The notes: generated by a model from the sequence alone, not told the origin. A stretch of 5,912 nucleotides of DNA from an uncultured Oceanospirillales bacterium (GCA_913061245.1 CAJXTO010000096.1:1-5912); one strand, 5' to 3'. Shown: positions 1-5,832, counted from the first letter of the stretch. Made by a program: numbers and translations.

Positions 1-371
1 GGACCAAGCGGAATCGAAAAGGGAAGTCCTGGAATCTTGATTGCATCATAGGCGTCTTCTCTCCCCAAAAAAATATTGGCGGGAACGTCTAAGTGATCGG
101 CAAGGGCAAGATTTTGGTAAACCGTTTCGATACCCGCTTCGCGTGCATCGAGTGGCGAATTGAAGCTGACATCTTCTCCGTAGAAAACGATGCGTCCATC
201 GGTTGGTTGTTCAACACCTGTGATGTTTCTCACAAACGTTGACTTACCAGCGCCATTATCTCCAACCACGGCAACATGTTCGCCTGGTTCTAGAAAGAAG
301 TCAGCGTCATTGAGTGCGTGGACGCCGCCGTAATGTTTGGTGAGTCCGTGAGTCTCGAGAACGTATTTCAT
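1..371 (-). CDS. Sugar ABC transporter ATP-binding protein, N-terminal part (FrcA/RbsA-like), cut by window edge
   Basis: This is the ATPase subunit of a CUT2-family sugar importer, acting on the cytoplasmic face of the inner membrane. The start is the ATG whose complement lies at 369-371; 123 codons are visible before the window ends, so the C-terminal part (signature motif, Walker B, H-loop) is missing. Visible landmarks are an A-loop tyrosine at residue 14 (KHYGG), a Walker A motif GDNGAGKST at residues 37-45, and a Q-loop at Gln86 in ETVYQNLAL followed by IFLGRE near residues 100-104. The Q-loop stretch resembles the fructose-type FrcA/XylG group. Whether it is a single-domain protein (about 260 aa) or a tandem-domain RbsA type (about 500 aa) cannot be seen. 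It is divergent from the binding protein and permease it presumably serves. The ribosome-binding site is weak (AGAGA about 10 nt upstream). Confidence 0.93.
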   Translation of the reverse strand, partial: MKYVLETHGLTKHYGGVHALNDADFFLEPGEHVAVVGDNGAGKSTFVRNITGVEQPTDGRIVFYGEDVSFNSPLDAREAGIETVYQNLALADHLDVPANIFLGREDAYDAIKIPGLPFSIPLG

Positions 372-402
372 AAGATGTCTCTGTTGTTATGACTATGGGA
401 CG

Positions 403-431
403 AATCTAAACACTTTGAATAATTAAATCAA
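403..431 (-). promoter_or_regulatory. Candidate promoter for the ATPase gene
   Basis: Read on the minus strand there is TTGATT (complement at 426-431), a 17-nt spacer, and TAGATT (complement at 403-408), matching the sigma-70 consensus at 4 of 6 positions in each box. It lies about 30 nt upstream of the ATPase start codon. The assignment rests on pattern matching only. Confidence 0.4.
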
Positions 432-432
432 A
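414..432. promoter_or_regulatory. Imperfect palindrome, possible operator in the divergent promoter region
   Basis: TTTGA at 414-418 and TCAAA at 428-432 form an inverted repeat with a 9-nt AT-rich centre; 7 of 9 position pairs around base 423 are complementary. It overlaps the spacer and -35 box of the candidate minus-strand promoter and ends 12 nt before the -35 box of the plus-strand promoter. A repressor bound here could control both transcription units. No regulator gene is visible in the window. Because the region is AT-rich, a chance palindrome is possible. Confidence 0.25.
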
Positions 433-444
433 TGAATTTATTTA

Positions 445-474
445 TTGACAGGAATCAACCAATCTTGAGACATT
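445..474 (+). promoter_or_regulatory. Candidate promoter for the sugar-transport operon
   Basis: A perfect -35 hexamer TTGACA lies at 445-450. The best -10 candidate is GACATT at 469-474 (18-nt spacer, 3 of 6 consensus), so the -10 is weak and may need an activator. The start codon of the binding-protein gene is 57 nt beyond it. The leader contains only a short CCGC/GCGG inverted repeat (483-486 and 494-497). Confidence 0.4.
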
Positions 475-531
475 AACGCTAACCGCGCAGAAAGCGGGAT
501 TAATAAACATAAATGCAAAGAGGATAACTCG

Positions 532-1476
532 ATGAAATCATTCGCAAAGATTCTAGTTGCTGGCGCTGTTGCCGCTTCTGTCTCTCTATCAGCGTTGGCT
601 GGCGGTCACAGCAAGATCACTGTGGGCTACATCACTAAATCAGCAACAAACGCTGGTTGGATCATGATCAACAATGGTGCTGCTGACGCCGCTAAAGAAG
701 TTGGCGCGAAACTCATTACCGTGGGTCCAGCATTCCAAGGTGATCTGTCATCTCAGTTGGAAGTGTTCGAAAACCTTACGTCGCAGGGCGTCAATGCGAT
801 CGCAGTGGCTCCTGTTGATTCATCAGGTATTGCACCTGCAGTAAAAGCTGCAATGGACGCAGGTATTCCAGTCGTCGCTGTCGATACGGGTGTATCTGGC
901 GCTGAAGTCACTTCATTTGTCGCAACCGACAACGAAGCAGTTGCTGAAATTCAGGGTAAAGAAGCTGCGAAGCTTGTTAAAGACGGTGACAAAATTATCT
1001 ATGTGACCGGGAATCAAGCCCAGTCAACAGGCCAAGAGCGTCGCGATGGGTTTATGAAGGGTTTCAAGGCATCACGTCCTAATTCAGAAATCTTAATCGT
1101 TCCAACAGAGTGGGATTCAAACCAAGCGCAAGCTGGCGTTGAAGCACTCCTTAACAAGCACTCTGATGTGAAAATGGTCGTGAATGCATGGGACGGTGGC
1201 ACCATGGGAGCGAAAGCTGCCCTGGAAAACCTGGGCTATAGCGCAGGCGATGTAAAGCTTGTTGGCTTTGATGGTGCAACTGACGCGATCGTCGCGATGG
1301 ATCAAGGTTGGGTTCACGTTGATACCGCTCAAATGCTTTACAAGATGGGCTATGAAGGTGTGAAAACTGCTGTTGCTGCGGCAAAGGGTGAGACCGTATC
1401 AAAGCGTATCGATACTGGAACATTCCTCGTAACACCAGAAACCTCAGCTGAATATAAAAAGCTGATCGGTATGTAA
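532..1476 (+). CDS. Periplasmic sugar-binding protein of a CUT2-family ABC transporter (RbsB/FrcB-like)
   Basis: This 314-aa protein captures a monosaccharide in the periplasm and delivers it to the membrane permease. A Sec signal peptide is clear: basic start (MKSFAK), hydrophobic core, and a likely cleavage site after Ala23 (SALA|GG). The mature part is a Peripla_BP_4-type fold starting with KITVGYITKSATN (28-40). By comparison with ribose-binding protein, likely sugar contacts are Asn40 and Trp43, Asp118 in VDTG, Arg161 in ERRDGF, Asp221 in AWDGG, Asp247 in GFDG and Gln267. The ATG is preceded by a strong AAAGAGGA (517-524) with 7-nt spacing. It is the first gene of the plus-strand operon and is followed by a hairpin that should make its transcript more abundant than the permease's. 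The ligand is not determined by the sequence; ribose, fructose or a related sugar are reasonable. Confidence 0.95.
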   Translation: MKSFAKILVAGAVAASVSLSALAGGHSKITVGYITKSATNAGWIMINNGAADAAKEVGAKLITVGPAFQGDLSSQLEVFENLTSQGVNAIAVAPVDSSGIAPAVKAAMDAGIPVVAVDTGVSGAEVTSFVATDNEAVAEIQGKEAAKLVKDGDKIIYVTGNQAQSTGQERRDGFMKGFKASRPNSEILIVPTEWDSNQAQAGVEALLNKHSDVKMVVNAWDGGTMGAKAALENLGYSAGDVKLVGFDGATDAIVAMDQGWVHVDTAQMLYKMGYEGVKTAVAAAKGETVSKRIDTGTFLVTPETSAEYKKLIGM

Positions 1477-1483
1477 TACCTGT

Positions 1484-1520
1484 GCCCCGGAAGTTCTTCC
1501 GGGGCGTTCTTCTTCTCTTT
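1484..1520 (+). terminator. Hairpin with T-rich tail between binding protein and permease (attenuator)
   Basis: GCCCCGGAA (1484-1492) and TTCCGGGGC (1497-1505) form a perfect 9-bp stem with a GTTC loop, followed by an interrupted T-rich tract to 1520. It starts 7 nt after the binding-protein stop. The tail is interrupted by G and C, so termination is probably partial. It would also protect the upstream message from 3' exonucleases, a common way to make the binding protein more abundant than the permease. Confidence 0.75.
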
Positions 1521-1539
1521 AAAACTTCAGGGGTGTGTT

Positions 1540-3063
1540 GTGGATAACAGAACCTTCTACGATCGGTTTGCTCAATTGTTAGCGAGCTACTTTAAGAAAG
1601 ACTGGTCTGGTGCTCTTCTGGCGGTAGTAATTCTCGCGATTGCGATCGAATTAGTGACCGATGGGCGTTCATTCTTCCATCCATCCAATCTGATGACGAT
1701 TTTGAATAACTCAGCAGCACTTGGTGTCATTGCTGGCGGTATGACGCTTGTGATTTTGACTGCTGGGATTGATTTGTCTGTTGGCTCTGTTATGGGTATG
1801 ACAGCAGCACTGACAGGTTACGTTGCCTCGTATTGGGGTTTCCCGCCGGTTCTTGCCGTTCTATTCGGGATAGGCCTTGGACTCTCGATTGGTTTAATTC
1901 ATGGCACGCTGGTCGCCCGGTTTGGGATGCCTGCGTTCATTGTCACCTTGGCGGGCCTTTCGATTTGGCGCGGCACAGGCCATCTAACGACAGGTGCGCA
2001 GGCGACTCCGAAGCTTGATTCGCTATTTGATTTCTTTGGTCGCTACAACCCCTTGTCTCCGCTCCGTCAGGGATATAAAGACGGAACCTTGCCTGACTTC
2101 TTGATGCCACTTGGACAGTGGGTCGATGCCAATTGGCTCGAATATTTCCGCACATTCCAAATGAGTCTGGTCATATTCATTGCGTTTTTTATTGTGCTTG
2201 GCTTGATCGTCAAACACACAAAGCTTGGCCGATATACCTATGCAATTGGTTCCAATGAGCAAGGCTCACGGCAAGCAGGTATCAACGTGCGTTTGTATAA
2301 AACACTCGCTTATGTCATCTGCTCGTTCACAGCAGCTTTTGGTGCCTTGATGTTTTTGGGACGCGCACCCTACGCCAAAAGTGACTACGGACAAATGTGG
2401 GAATTGGATGCAATTGCAGCAGTTGTCATTGGCGGTACATCACTGTTTGGTGGTCGCGGTTCGATCCTCGGAACCTTCTTGGGTGTCATTCTCTTGAAGC
2501 TGATTAACAACGGATTGACTCTCGCGCAGTTGAATACCTTCTGGCAGATGATTGTGCTTGGCATGATTATTCTTCTCGCCGTCGGTATCGATATCGTGCG
2601 TCAAAATGCATCTCCTGAGCGAATCAAACAGGTATTGTTTGCGATTGGTGCGGCGACGCTTTTATTTGCCGCGATGCATCCCGCGTCGAACTACTTTGGA
2701 AGCTTGATTGCGCTTCACGAACATTCAAGCATGCAGGCGATCGTTGCTGCTGGTGGACAACTGGCACCGAATCAAATGACACGCTTACTTGAGGCTGATG
2801 CAATCGCATCGCTTCAAGCGATGATTGGCTCACAAGCAGTCTTGTCTTGGGGCCTTCTGATCGCCACAGTTGCTGGATTTGTGATGGTTGCTAAACCAAC
2901 ACAGCAGCGAGCATTCATCATGGTTGCCGTGATTGTTGCAGCGGCTATCGGTCTTTTGCTTCAGGGACTTCCTGGCTTCCCCGTATTGGTGTTAGGTCTT
3001 GTCGCAGTGCTTGGTTCGCTGATGACCGATGATCTATTTCAACGCGCTAAAGTCGCGCACTGA
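1540..3063 (+). CDS. Sugar ABC transporter permease (RbsC/FrcC family) with a C-terminal membrane extension
   Basis: This is the inner-membrane channel subunit of the sugar importer. The start is GTG, chosen because AGGGG (1529-1533) sits 6 nt upstream. Residues about 20-354 are a BPD_transp_2 (RbsC-type) core: GGMTLVILTAGIDLSVGSV at 66-84, a GMPAFIVTLAGL segment at 129-140, the ATPase-contact region around GSNEQGSRQAGI (237-248), and the glycine-rich GGTSLFGGRGS at 298-308. A hydrophilic insert spans about 155-200. Family members are usually 310-400 aa and end near the LLAVGIDIVR segment (345-354); this one runs to 507. The additional region (about 365-507) has hydrophobic segments at about 365-380, 433-452, 457-475 and 478-495, separated by a polar stretch at 380-432. 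The reading frame is continuous, so this looks like a real extension and not a frameshift. The next gene begins about 8 nt downstream. Confidence 0.93.
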   Translation: MDNRTFYDRFAQLLASYFKKDWSGALLAVVILAIAIELVTDGRSFFHPSNLMTILNNSAALGVIAGGMTLVILTAGIDLSVGSVMGMTAALTGYVASYWGFPPVLAVLFGIGLGLSIGLIHGTLVARFGMPAFIVTLAGLSIWRGTGHLTTGAQATPKLDSLFDFFGRYNPLSPLRQGYKDGTLPDFLMPLGQWVDANWLEYFRTFQMSLVIFIAFFIVLGLIVKHTKLGRYTYAIGSNEQGSRQAGINVRLYKTLAYVICSFTAAFGALMFLGRAPYAKSDYGQMWELDAIAAVVIGGTSLFGGRGSILGTFLGVILLKLINNGLTLAQLNTFWQMIVLGMIILLAVGIDIVRQNASPERIKQVLFAIGAATLLFAAMHPASNYFGSLIALHEHSSMQAIVAAGGQLAPNQMTRLLEADAIASLQAMIGSQAVLSWGLLIATVAGFVMVAKPTQQRAFIMVAVIVAAAIGLLLQGLPGFPVLVLGLVAVLGSLMTDDLFQRAKVAH

Positions 3064-3071
3064 GGTGAATG

Positions 3072-3473
3072 ATGCTTCTCGGAATTGATCAACGTCTCGG
3101 CCCAGACTTGTTATATACCCTGGCATCGATGGGTCATGGCGATACCATTGCCATTGTCGATGGGAACTATCCTGCCGAGCGCGACGCCAATCGCTTAATT
3201 CGGATGGATGGTCACACGGTCTCTTCTGTTCTTGAAGCTGTTTTGACCGTATTTCCCATTGAAACAGACGAAGTGACGGGTTGGGTTCCGAGCACAGAGC
3301 GGCCAGTGCATCTGGATTTGATTCAACAAATCAAGTCGCTTGGTGGAGAAATTACTCGACCTGATGATGATACGTTCTATCAGTCGGTGAAAGACGCTTT
3401 TGCAATCATCGCAACCTCCGACCCCGCGCTTTACGGAAATATTGTGATTACAAAGGGTGCTAGAGGGGTGTAA
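3072..3473 (+). CDS. fucU: RbsD/FucU-family sugar mutarotase (pyranase)
   Basis: This 133-aa cytoplasmic protein belongs to the family that interconverts anomers or ring forms of ribose (RbsD) or fucose (FucU). Family landmarks are MLLGIDQRLGPDLL at the N-terminus, MGHGD with the catalytic-type His22, Asp30 in the VDGNYPA segment, IRMDG, the FYQSVKDAFAIIAT segment, and a C-terminal YGN with Tyr121. The overall pattern is closer to FucU than to RbsD, but neighbouring genes do not look like fucose catabolism, so the substrate is uncertain. Two adjacent ATG codons exist (3069 and 3072); I chose 3072 because the GAGGTG site at 3062-3067 would leave only 1 nt to the first, and family members begin ML-x-GID. 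The ribosome-binding site overlaps the permease stop codon, suggesting translational coupling. The kinase follows after 2 nt. Confidence 0.9.
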   Translation: MLLGIDQRLGPDLLYTLASMGHGDTIAIVDGNYPAERDANRLIRMDGHTVSSVLEAVLTVFPIETDEVTGWVPSTERPVHLDLIQQIKSLGGEITRPDDDTFYQSVKDAFAIIATSDPALYGNIVITKGARGV

Positions 3474-3475
3474 GC

Positions 3476-4411
3476 ATGATCGTCATCGGCGGTGATGCAA
3501 TTGTTGATTTGATTGATCGTGGGCAACGGTTGTTCGAGGCCTGCCCTGGCGGCTCAACCCTGAATTGTGCCTTGGCAGCGGGGCAATTGGGGTCGGAAGT
3601 CCTCTATGTCTCGACGTTAAGTACTGATGCCTACGGTGATTTGCTCGCTGCACGGTTGGCTGAGTGTCGAGTCTCTTTACGAGACAACGCGCGATCCGAT
3701 GCCTATAGCTCGCTCGCTGTCGTGTCGCTTGATGAAACCAGTCAGCCAAGCTATGCGTTTTACCGCGACGGGACTGCTGATCGCGAAGTGCCTGTGGCAG
3801 AGATTATCGCCTCTTTCCCTCAGTCGATGTCGATCTTTCATGTGGGGTCCTGTGCATTGATCCCAACTGAGGATCAAGATGCGTGGCTGTCTGTTGTGAA
3901 AGCGGCAAAAGAACGGGGCGCATTGATTTCTGTTGATCCCAACTGTCGCCCCTCGATGACCAAAGATCCAGTCGCATATCGCGCCGGGATCGCGCGCTTT
4001 TTTCATGAAGCGGATCTCGTCAAATTGAGTGATGAAGATCTGGAATATCTGCATCCCGAGTGGACGACAGATGCACTCAATCAATTTATGGAAACCTATG
4101 CACCGCAACTCTGCGTTTATACCCGTGGCTCGGAGGGATTGAGAGGTTACACACGAGAGGGTGTAACGGCAGAAGTTGGCGCAAGTCTACCAGGGCCATT
4201 ATCTGATACGGTTGGCGCGGGTGATTCTGTCCATGGGACCTTATTGGCTGAGATCGATCGACTCCAGATTGCTGGAGACAAGTTGTCTCAACTTAATCAA
4301 CCGAGTCTCTCTGAGATACTGACTCTCGCATCACGTGTTGCTGGTATGAATTGCACGCGGGCTGGATGTCAGCCACCAACACGCGAGGAAGTCGACGCAA
4401 CGTTTGGCTAG
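3476..4411 (+). CDS. PfkB-family carbohydrate kinase (fructokinase/ribokinase-like)
   Basis: This 311-aa cytoplasmic kinase would use ATP to phosphorylate the imported sugar. PfkB hallmarks are present in order: GGDAIVDL at 5-12, the first signature PGGSTLNCALAAGQLG (24-39), a VDPNCRPS segment at 163-170 like that of fructokinases, KLSDEDLEYL at 193-202, and the second signature DTVGAGD at 244-250 with Asp250 as the expected catalytic base. The residues after it are SVHG where SFxG is usual, a mild departure. Length is normal for the family. The ATG has GAGGGG (3463-3468) 7 nt upstream, lying within the end of the mutarotase gene, and the two genes are 2 nt apart. Fructokinase is slightly favoured over ribokinase, but the substrate is not fixed by the sequence. 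Its stop codon overlaps that of the convergent aldolase gene. Confidence 0.93.
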   Translation: MIVIGGDAIVDLIDRGQRLFEACPGGSTLNCALAAGQLGSEVLYVSTLSTDAYGDLLAARLAECRVSLRDNARSDAYSSLAVVSLDETSQPSYAFYRDGTADREVPVAEIIASFPQSMSIFHVGSCALIPTEDQDAWLSVVKAAKERGALISVDPNCRPSMTKDPVAYRAGIARFFHEADLVKLSDEDLEYLHPEWTTDALNQFMETYAPQLCVYTRGSEGLRGYTREGVTAEVGASLPGPLSDTVGAGDSVHGTLLAEIDRLQIAGDKLSQLNQPSLSEILTLASRVAGMNCTRAGCQPPTREEVDATFG

Positions 4412-5034
4412 CCGCGGGCGGCTTTTTCAAAATCAGCAATCGCTTGGTTGGCTAGGTCTGATTCAAAGAAAGTGCGTGCAATCGGTTCAGGAAGTGCAAA
4501 GGTTGAAAAACCGCGTGCTGCTAGCTCAAGAAACTGCTCATTCGATCGCAGGCTCGCAATCAAAAGTTCGGTTTCAAATGCGATATCTTGCATCCGATCA
4601 AAGATCTCATCGGCTTCGTTTGTCGCTTCTTTTAATCGAGCGTAATAGGGGGCTGTATACGCAACTTGAAGTGCTTCAGCTGCGATGACCTGGCCCTCTG
4701 AATAGACTGCTGTCAGTGTTGTCCGATCAGGCAAACCGAGCTCTGAGACCACTTCAAAGCCTGTTGTATTTGCCGGTATCTTGATCAATACCTCAGGCCC
4801 AATCGCTGCAATTGACTGTGCACAGTGGAGCCAATCTTCACCAAACACCTGAAATTGAATACTCGGATAACCAAGCTCAATCGCTCTTTCATAGAGGGCT
4901 TGGTAGGTCTTGATTGATGTCTTAAGGCCCGCTCTTTGAATGAGTAGAGGATTGGTTGTTATGCCAGAAAAAAGCCTGGTGCCTGCAAGGTCTGCCCAGC
5001 AGTCGGTATTCGCTGTGTCGAGGAAAAGATTCAT
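4408..5034 (-). CDS. fsa: Fructose-6-phosphate aldolase / TalC-type transaldolase family protein
   Basis: This 208-aa class I aldolase forms a Schiff base with its substrate. Family members either cleave fructose 6-phosphate to dihydroxyacetone and glyceraldehyde 3-phosphate or act as transaldolases. Visible residues matching E. coli FSA are Asp6 (FLDTAN), Asn28 (TTNP), the Schiff-base Lys85 in VLIKIP, Gln62 in FQVFG, Thr108 in TLTAVY, Tyr130 in the TAPYYAR stretch and Ser161. The Gln and Tyr positions favour aldolase over classical transaldolase chemistry. The glycine-rich loop that usually follows the TAPY region is replaced by an acidic stretch (about 136-150). I start at the ATG complementary to 5032-5034, since homologues begin M-x-LFLDTA; the frame stays open upstream to a TTG at 5088 without family similarity. 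No ribosome-binding site is visible. It is convergent with the kinase, sharing CTAG at the stops. Confidence 0.88.
   Translation of the reverse strand: MNLFLDTANTDCWADLAGTRLFSGITTNPLLIQRAGLKTSIKTYQALYERAIELGYPSIQFQVFGEDWLHCAQSIAAIGPEVLIKIPANTTGFEVVSELGLPDRTTLTAVYSEGQVIAAEALQVAYTAPYYARLKEATNEADEIFDRMQDIAFETELLIASLRSNEQFLELAARGFSTFALPEPIARTFFESDLANQAIADFEKAARG
4410..4427 (+). terminator. Compact terminator for the sugar operon, embedded in the 3' end of the aldolase gene
   Basis: AGCCG (4410-4414) and CGGCT (4419-4423) pair around a CGGG loop and are followed by further T residues to 4427. It begins at the kinase stop codon, the right place for intrinsic termination of the plus-strand operon. 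The stem is short (5 bp, 4 of them GC), so efficiency is uncertain. On the other strand the same bases encode the last residues of the aldolase (KAARG). Confidence 0.5.
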
Positions 5035-5041
5035 GGGAAAA

Positions 5042-5047
5042 AGTATA
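5042..5047 (-). promoter_or_regulatory. Candidate -10 box for the aldolase gene (possible leaderless transcript)
   Basis: TATACT (complement at 5042-5047) matches the -10 consensus at 5 of 6 positions and lies 7 nt before the chosen ATG. That spacing would put transcription start at or next to the A of the start codon. No good -35 hexamer is seen at 16-18 nt (best is TCTGCA, complement at 5066-5071, 3 of 6). Confidence 0.35.
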
Positions 5048-5106
5048 GCTTTCAATCCTTGAGGATGCAGAAAAATCATCACAAGCAAATCTTGAGGTCT
5101 GAACTA

Positions 5107-5127
5107 CAGTCTCAGAAACAGAGACTG
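5107..5127. promoter_or_regulatory. Inverted repeat, probable operator of the toxin-antitoxin pair
   Basis: CAGTCTC (5107-5113) and GAGACTG (5121-5127) are a perfect 7-bp inverted repeat with a 7-nt spacer, ending 15 nt before the toxin start codon. Centre-to-centre spacing is 14 nt. Antitoxins of this class bind such sites to repress their own operon. TACAGT (5105-5110), 4 of 6 against the -10 consensus, overlaps the left arm, so binding would block transcription. The site does not resemble a terminator because no T-run follows. Confidence 0.55.
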
Positions 5128-5142
5128 AATTGAGGTAATCCA

Positions 5143-5502
5143 ATGGATTATTCGGGTGGGATTTTGCATACTGTAGTGGAGCTGCCGGAGTTTATTAAAC
5201 GGTCTGAGGGTTTGTTGTCTGAAGATGCTCGAATGCATCTCATCGAATACCTTGTGGCTTTTCCCACAGCCGGTGTTTTGATTCGAGGGACAGGTGGCAT
5301 ACGGAAACTGCGATGGGCGTCAAAATCAAAAGGTAAACGGGGAGGACTTCGGGTGCTGTATTACTACTGTGATCGTAAAACACCACTGTTTCTGCTCACC
5401 GTATTTGATAAGGCCAATCAAGCTGATTTATCGGAGAAAGAATGTAAGCAACTCGCCGTGCTAACGACAGTGTTGAAGCGGCAATATGGGGATAATCAAT
5501 GA
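5143..5502 (+). CDS. higB: HigB2-like (RelE superfamily) toxin of a type II toxin-antitoxin system
   Basis: This 119-aa protein resembles V. cholerae HigB2 and other RelE-like toxins that cleave mRNA on the ribosome. Shared features are a VVELPEFIKR start region (11-20), PTAGVLIRGTGGIRKLRWA (41-59), a basic KGKRGGLRVLYYY segment (63-75) and PLFLLTVFDKANQADL (81-96). The Arg/Lys/Tyr residues in the middle blocks are the expected RNA-contact and catalytic positions. Length is normal (about 105-120 aa) and there is no sign of decay. The ATG follows TGAGGT (5131-5136) by 6 nt. It precedes its antitoxin, the order typical of the hig group, and overlaps it by 4 nt (ATGA), implying translational coupling. 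The symbol is a family-level assignment. Confidence 0.9.
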   Translation: MDYSGGILHTVVELPEFIKRSEGLLSEDARMHLIEYLVAFPTAGVLIRGTGGIRKLRWASKSKGKRGGLRVLYYYCDRKTPLFLLTVFDKANQADLSEKECKQLAVLTTVLKRQYGDNQ

Positions 5503-5786
5503 GTGAGTTTTTCGAGAGCATTCGGCAAGGACTAACTGAAGCGATCGCGCTGGATAACAGTCAGCATACGCAAGCGGTAATTCATCAGTATTCTCCACTG
5601 GATGTGAAATCAATTCGCCAGAAAGTGGGTATGACTCAGCAAGAATTTGCTTCCGCTTTTGGGATTAGTGTGAGCACATTAAGGCACTGGGAGCGTGGTG
5701 ACCGGCGTCCAAGAGGGCCTGCTCTCGTTTTATTAAATGTGGTTGATCGAGATCCTGAGGCTGTGTTGCGAGCGCTTCGGACATAA
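5499..5786 (+). CDS. higA: HigA2-like Xre-family antitoxin
   Basis: This 95-aa protein should neutralise the upstream toxin and bind the operator to repress the pair. Residues 36-80 carry an HTH_3/Xre fold: VKSIRQKVGMTQQEFASAFG (36-55), with the recognition helix around ISVSTLRHWERG (56-67) and then DRRPRGPA. The N-terminal 35 residues are likely the toxin-binding segment, as in HigA2 of V. cholerae. Its start codon lies in the ATGA overlap with the toxin stop; the GGGG at 5488-5491 is a modest ribosome-binding site 7 nt upstream. It appears intact. Its TAA stop sits within the A-tract forming the T-run of the nrdB terminator on the other strand. Confidence 0.9.
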   Translation: MSEFFESIRQGLTEAIALDNSQHTQAVIHQYSPLDVKSIRQKVGMTQQEFASAFGISVSTLRHWERGDRRPRGPALVLLNVVDRDPEAVLRALRT

Positions 5787-5810
5787 AAAAGCCCAGACCG
5801 GAGTCTGGGC
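5785..5810 (-). terminator. nrdB: Rho-independent terminator of nrdB
   Basis: Read on the minus strand, GCCCAGAC and GTCTGGGC (5803-5810 and 5791-5798) form a perfect 8-bp stem with a 4-nt loop followed by six T residues (complement at 5785-5790). It starts 22 nt after the nrdB stop. On the plus strand the hairpin is followed by TGGAATC, not a T-run, so it should terminate toxin-antitoxin transcription only weakly. Confidence 0.85.
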
Positions 5811-5832
5811 TGGAATCACCCTCGGTGGAGGT

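Noticed and set aside
483..497. CCGC/GCGG stem in the leader of the binding-protein gene as a possible riboswitch or attenuator
   Set aside because: Only a 4-bp stem, no T-run and no leader structure of useful size; too little to call an RNA element.
3442..3453. TTGT/ACAA inverted repeat resembling half of a CRP or FNR site
   Set aside because: It lies within the conserved C-terminal coding region of the mutarotase, far from a sensible promoter position, and the centre does not match either consensus.
3677..4108. Open frame of 143 codons on the minus strand inside the kinase gene
   Set aside because: It lies wholly antisense to a well-conserved PfkB kinase, and its translation has no recognisable motif and an atypical Cys/His/Arg-rich composition.
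4404..4688. Open frame of 94 codons on the plus strand opposite the aldolase gene
   Set aside because: The minus-strand product has conserved active-site residues and family length; the plus-strand frame has low-complexity, unrecognisable content and no ribosome-binding site.
5035..5088. N-terminal extension of 18 residues on the aldolase starting at TTG 5088
   Set aside because: The extension has no family similarity and no ribosome-binding site, while the internal ATG matches the conserved N-terminus of the family.
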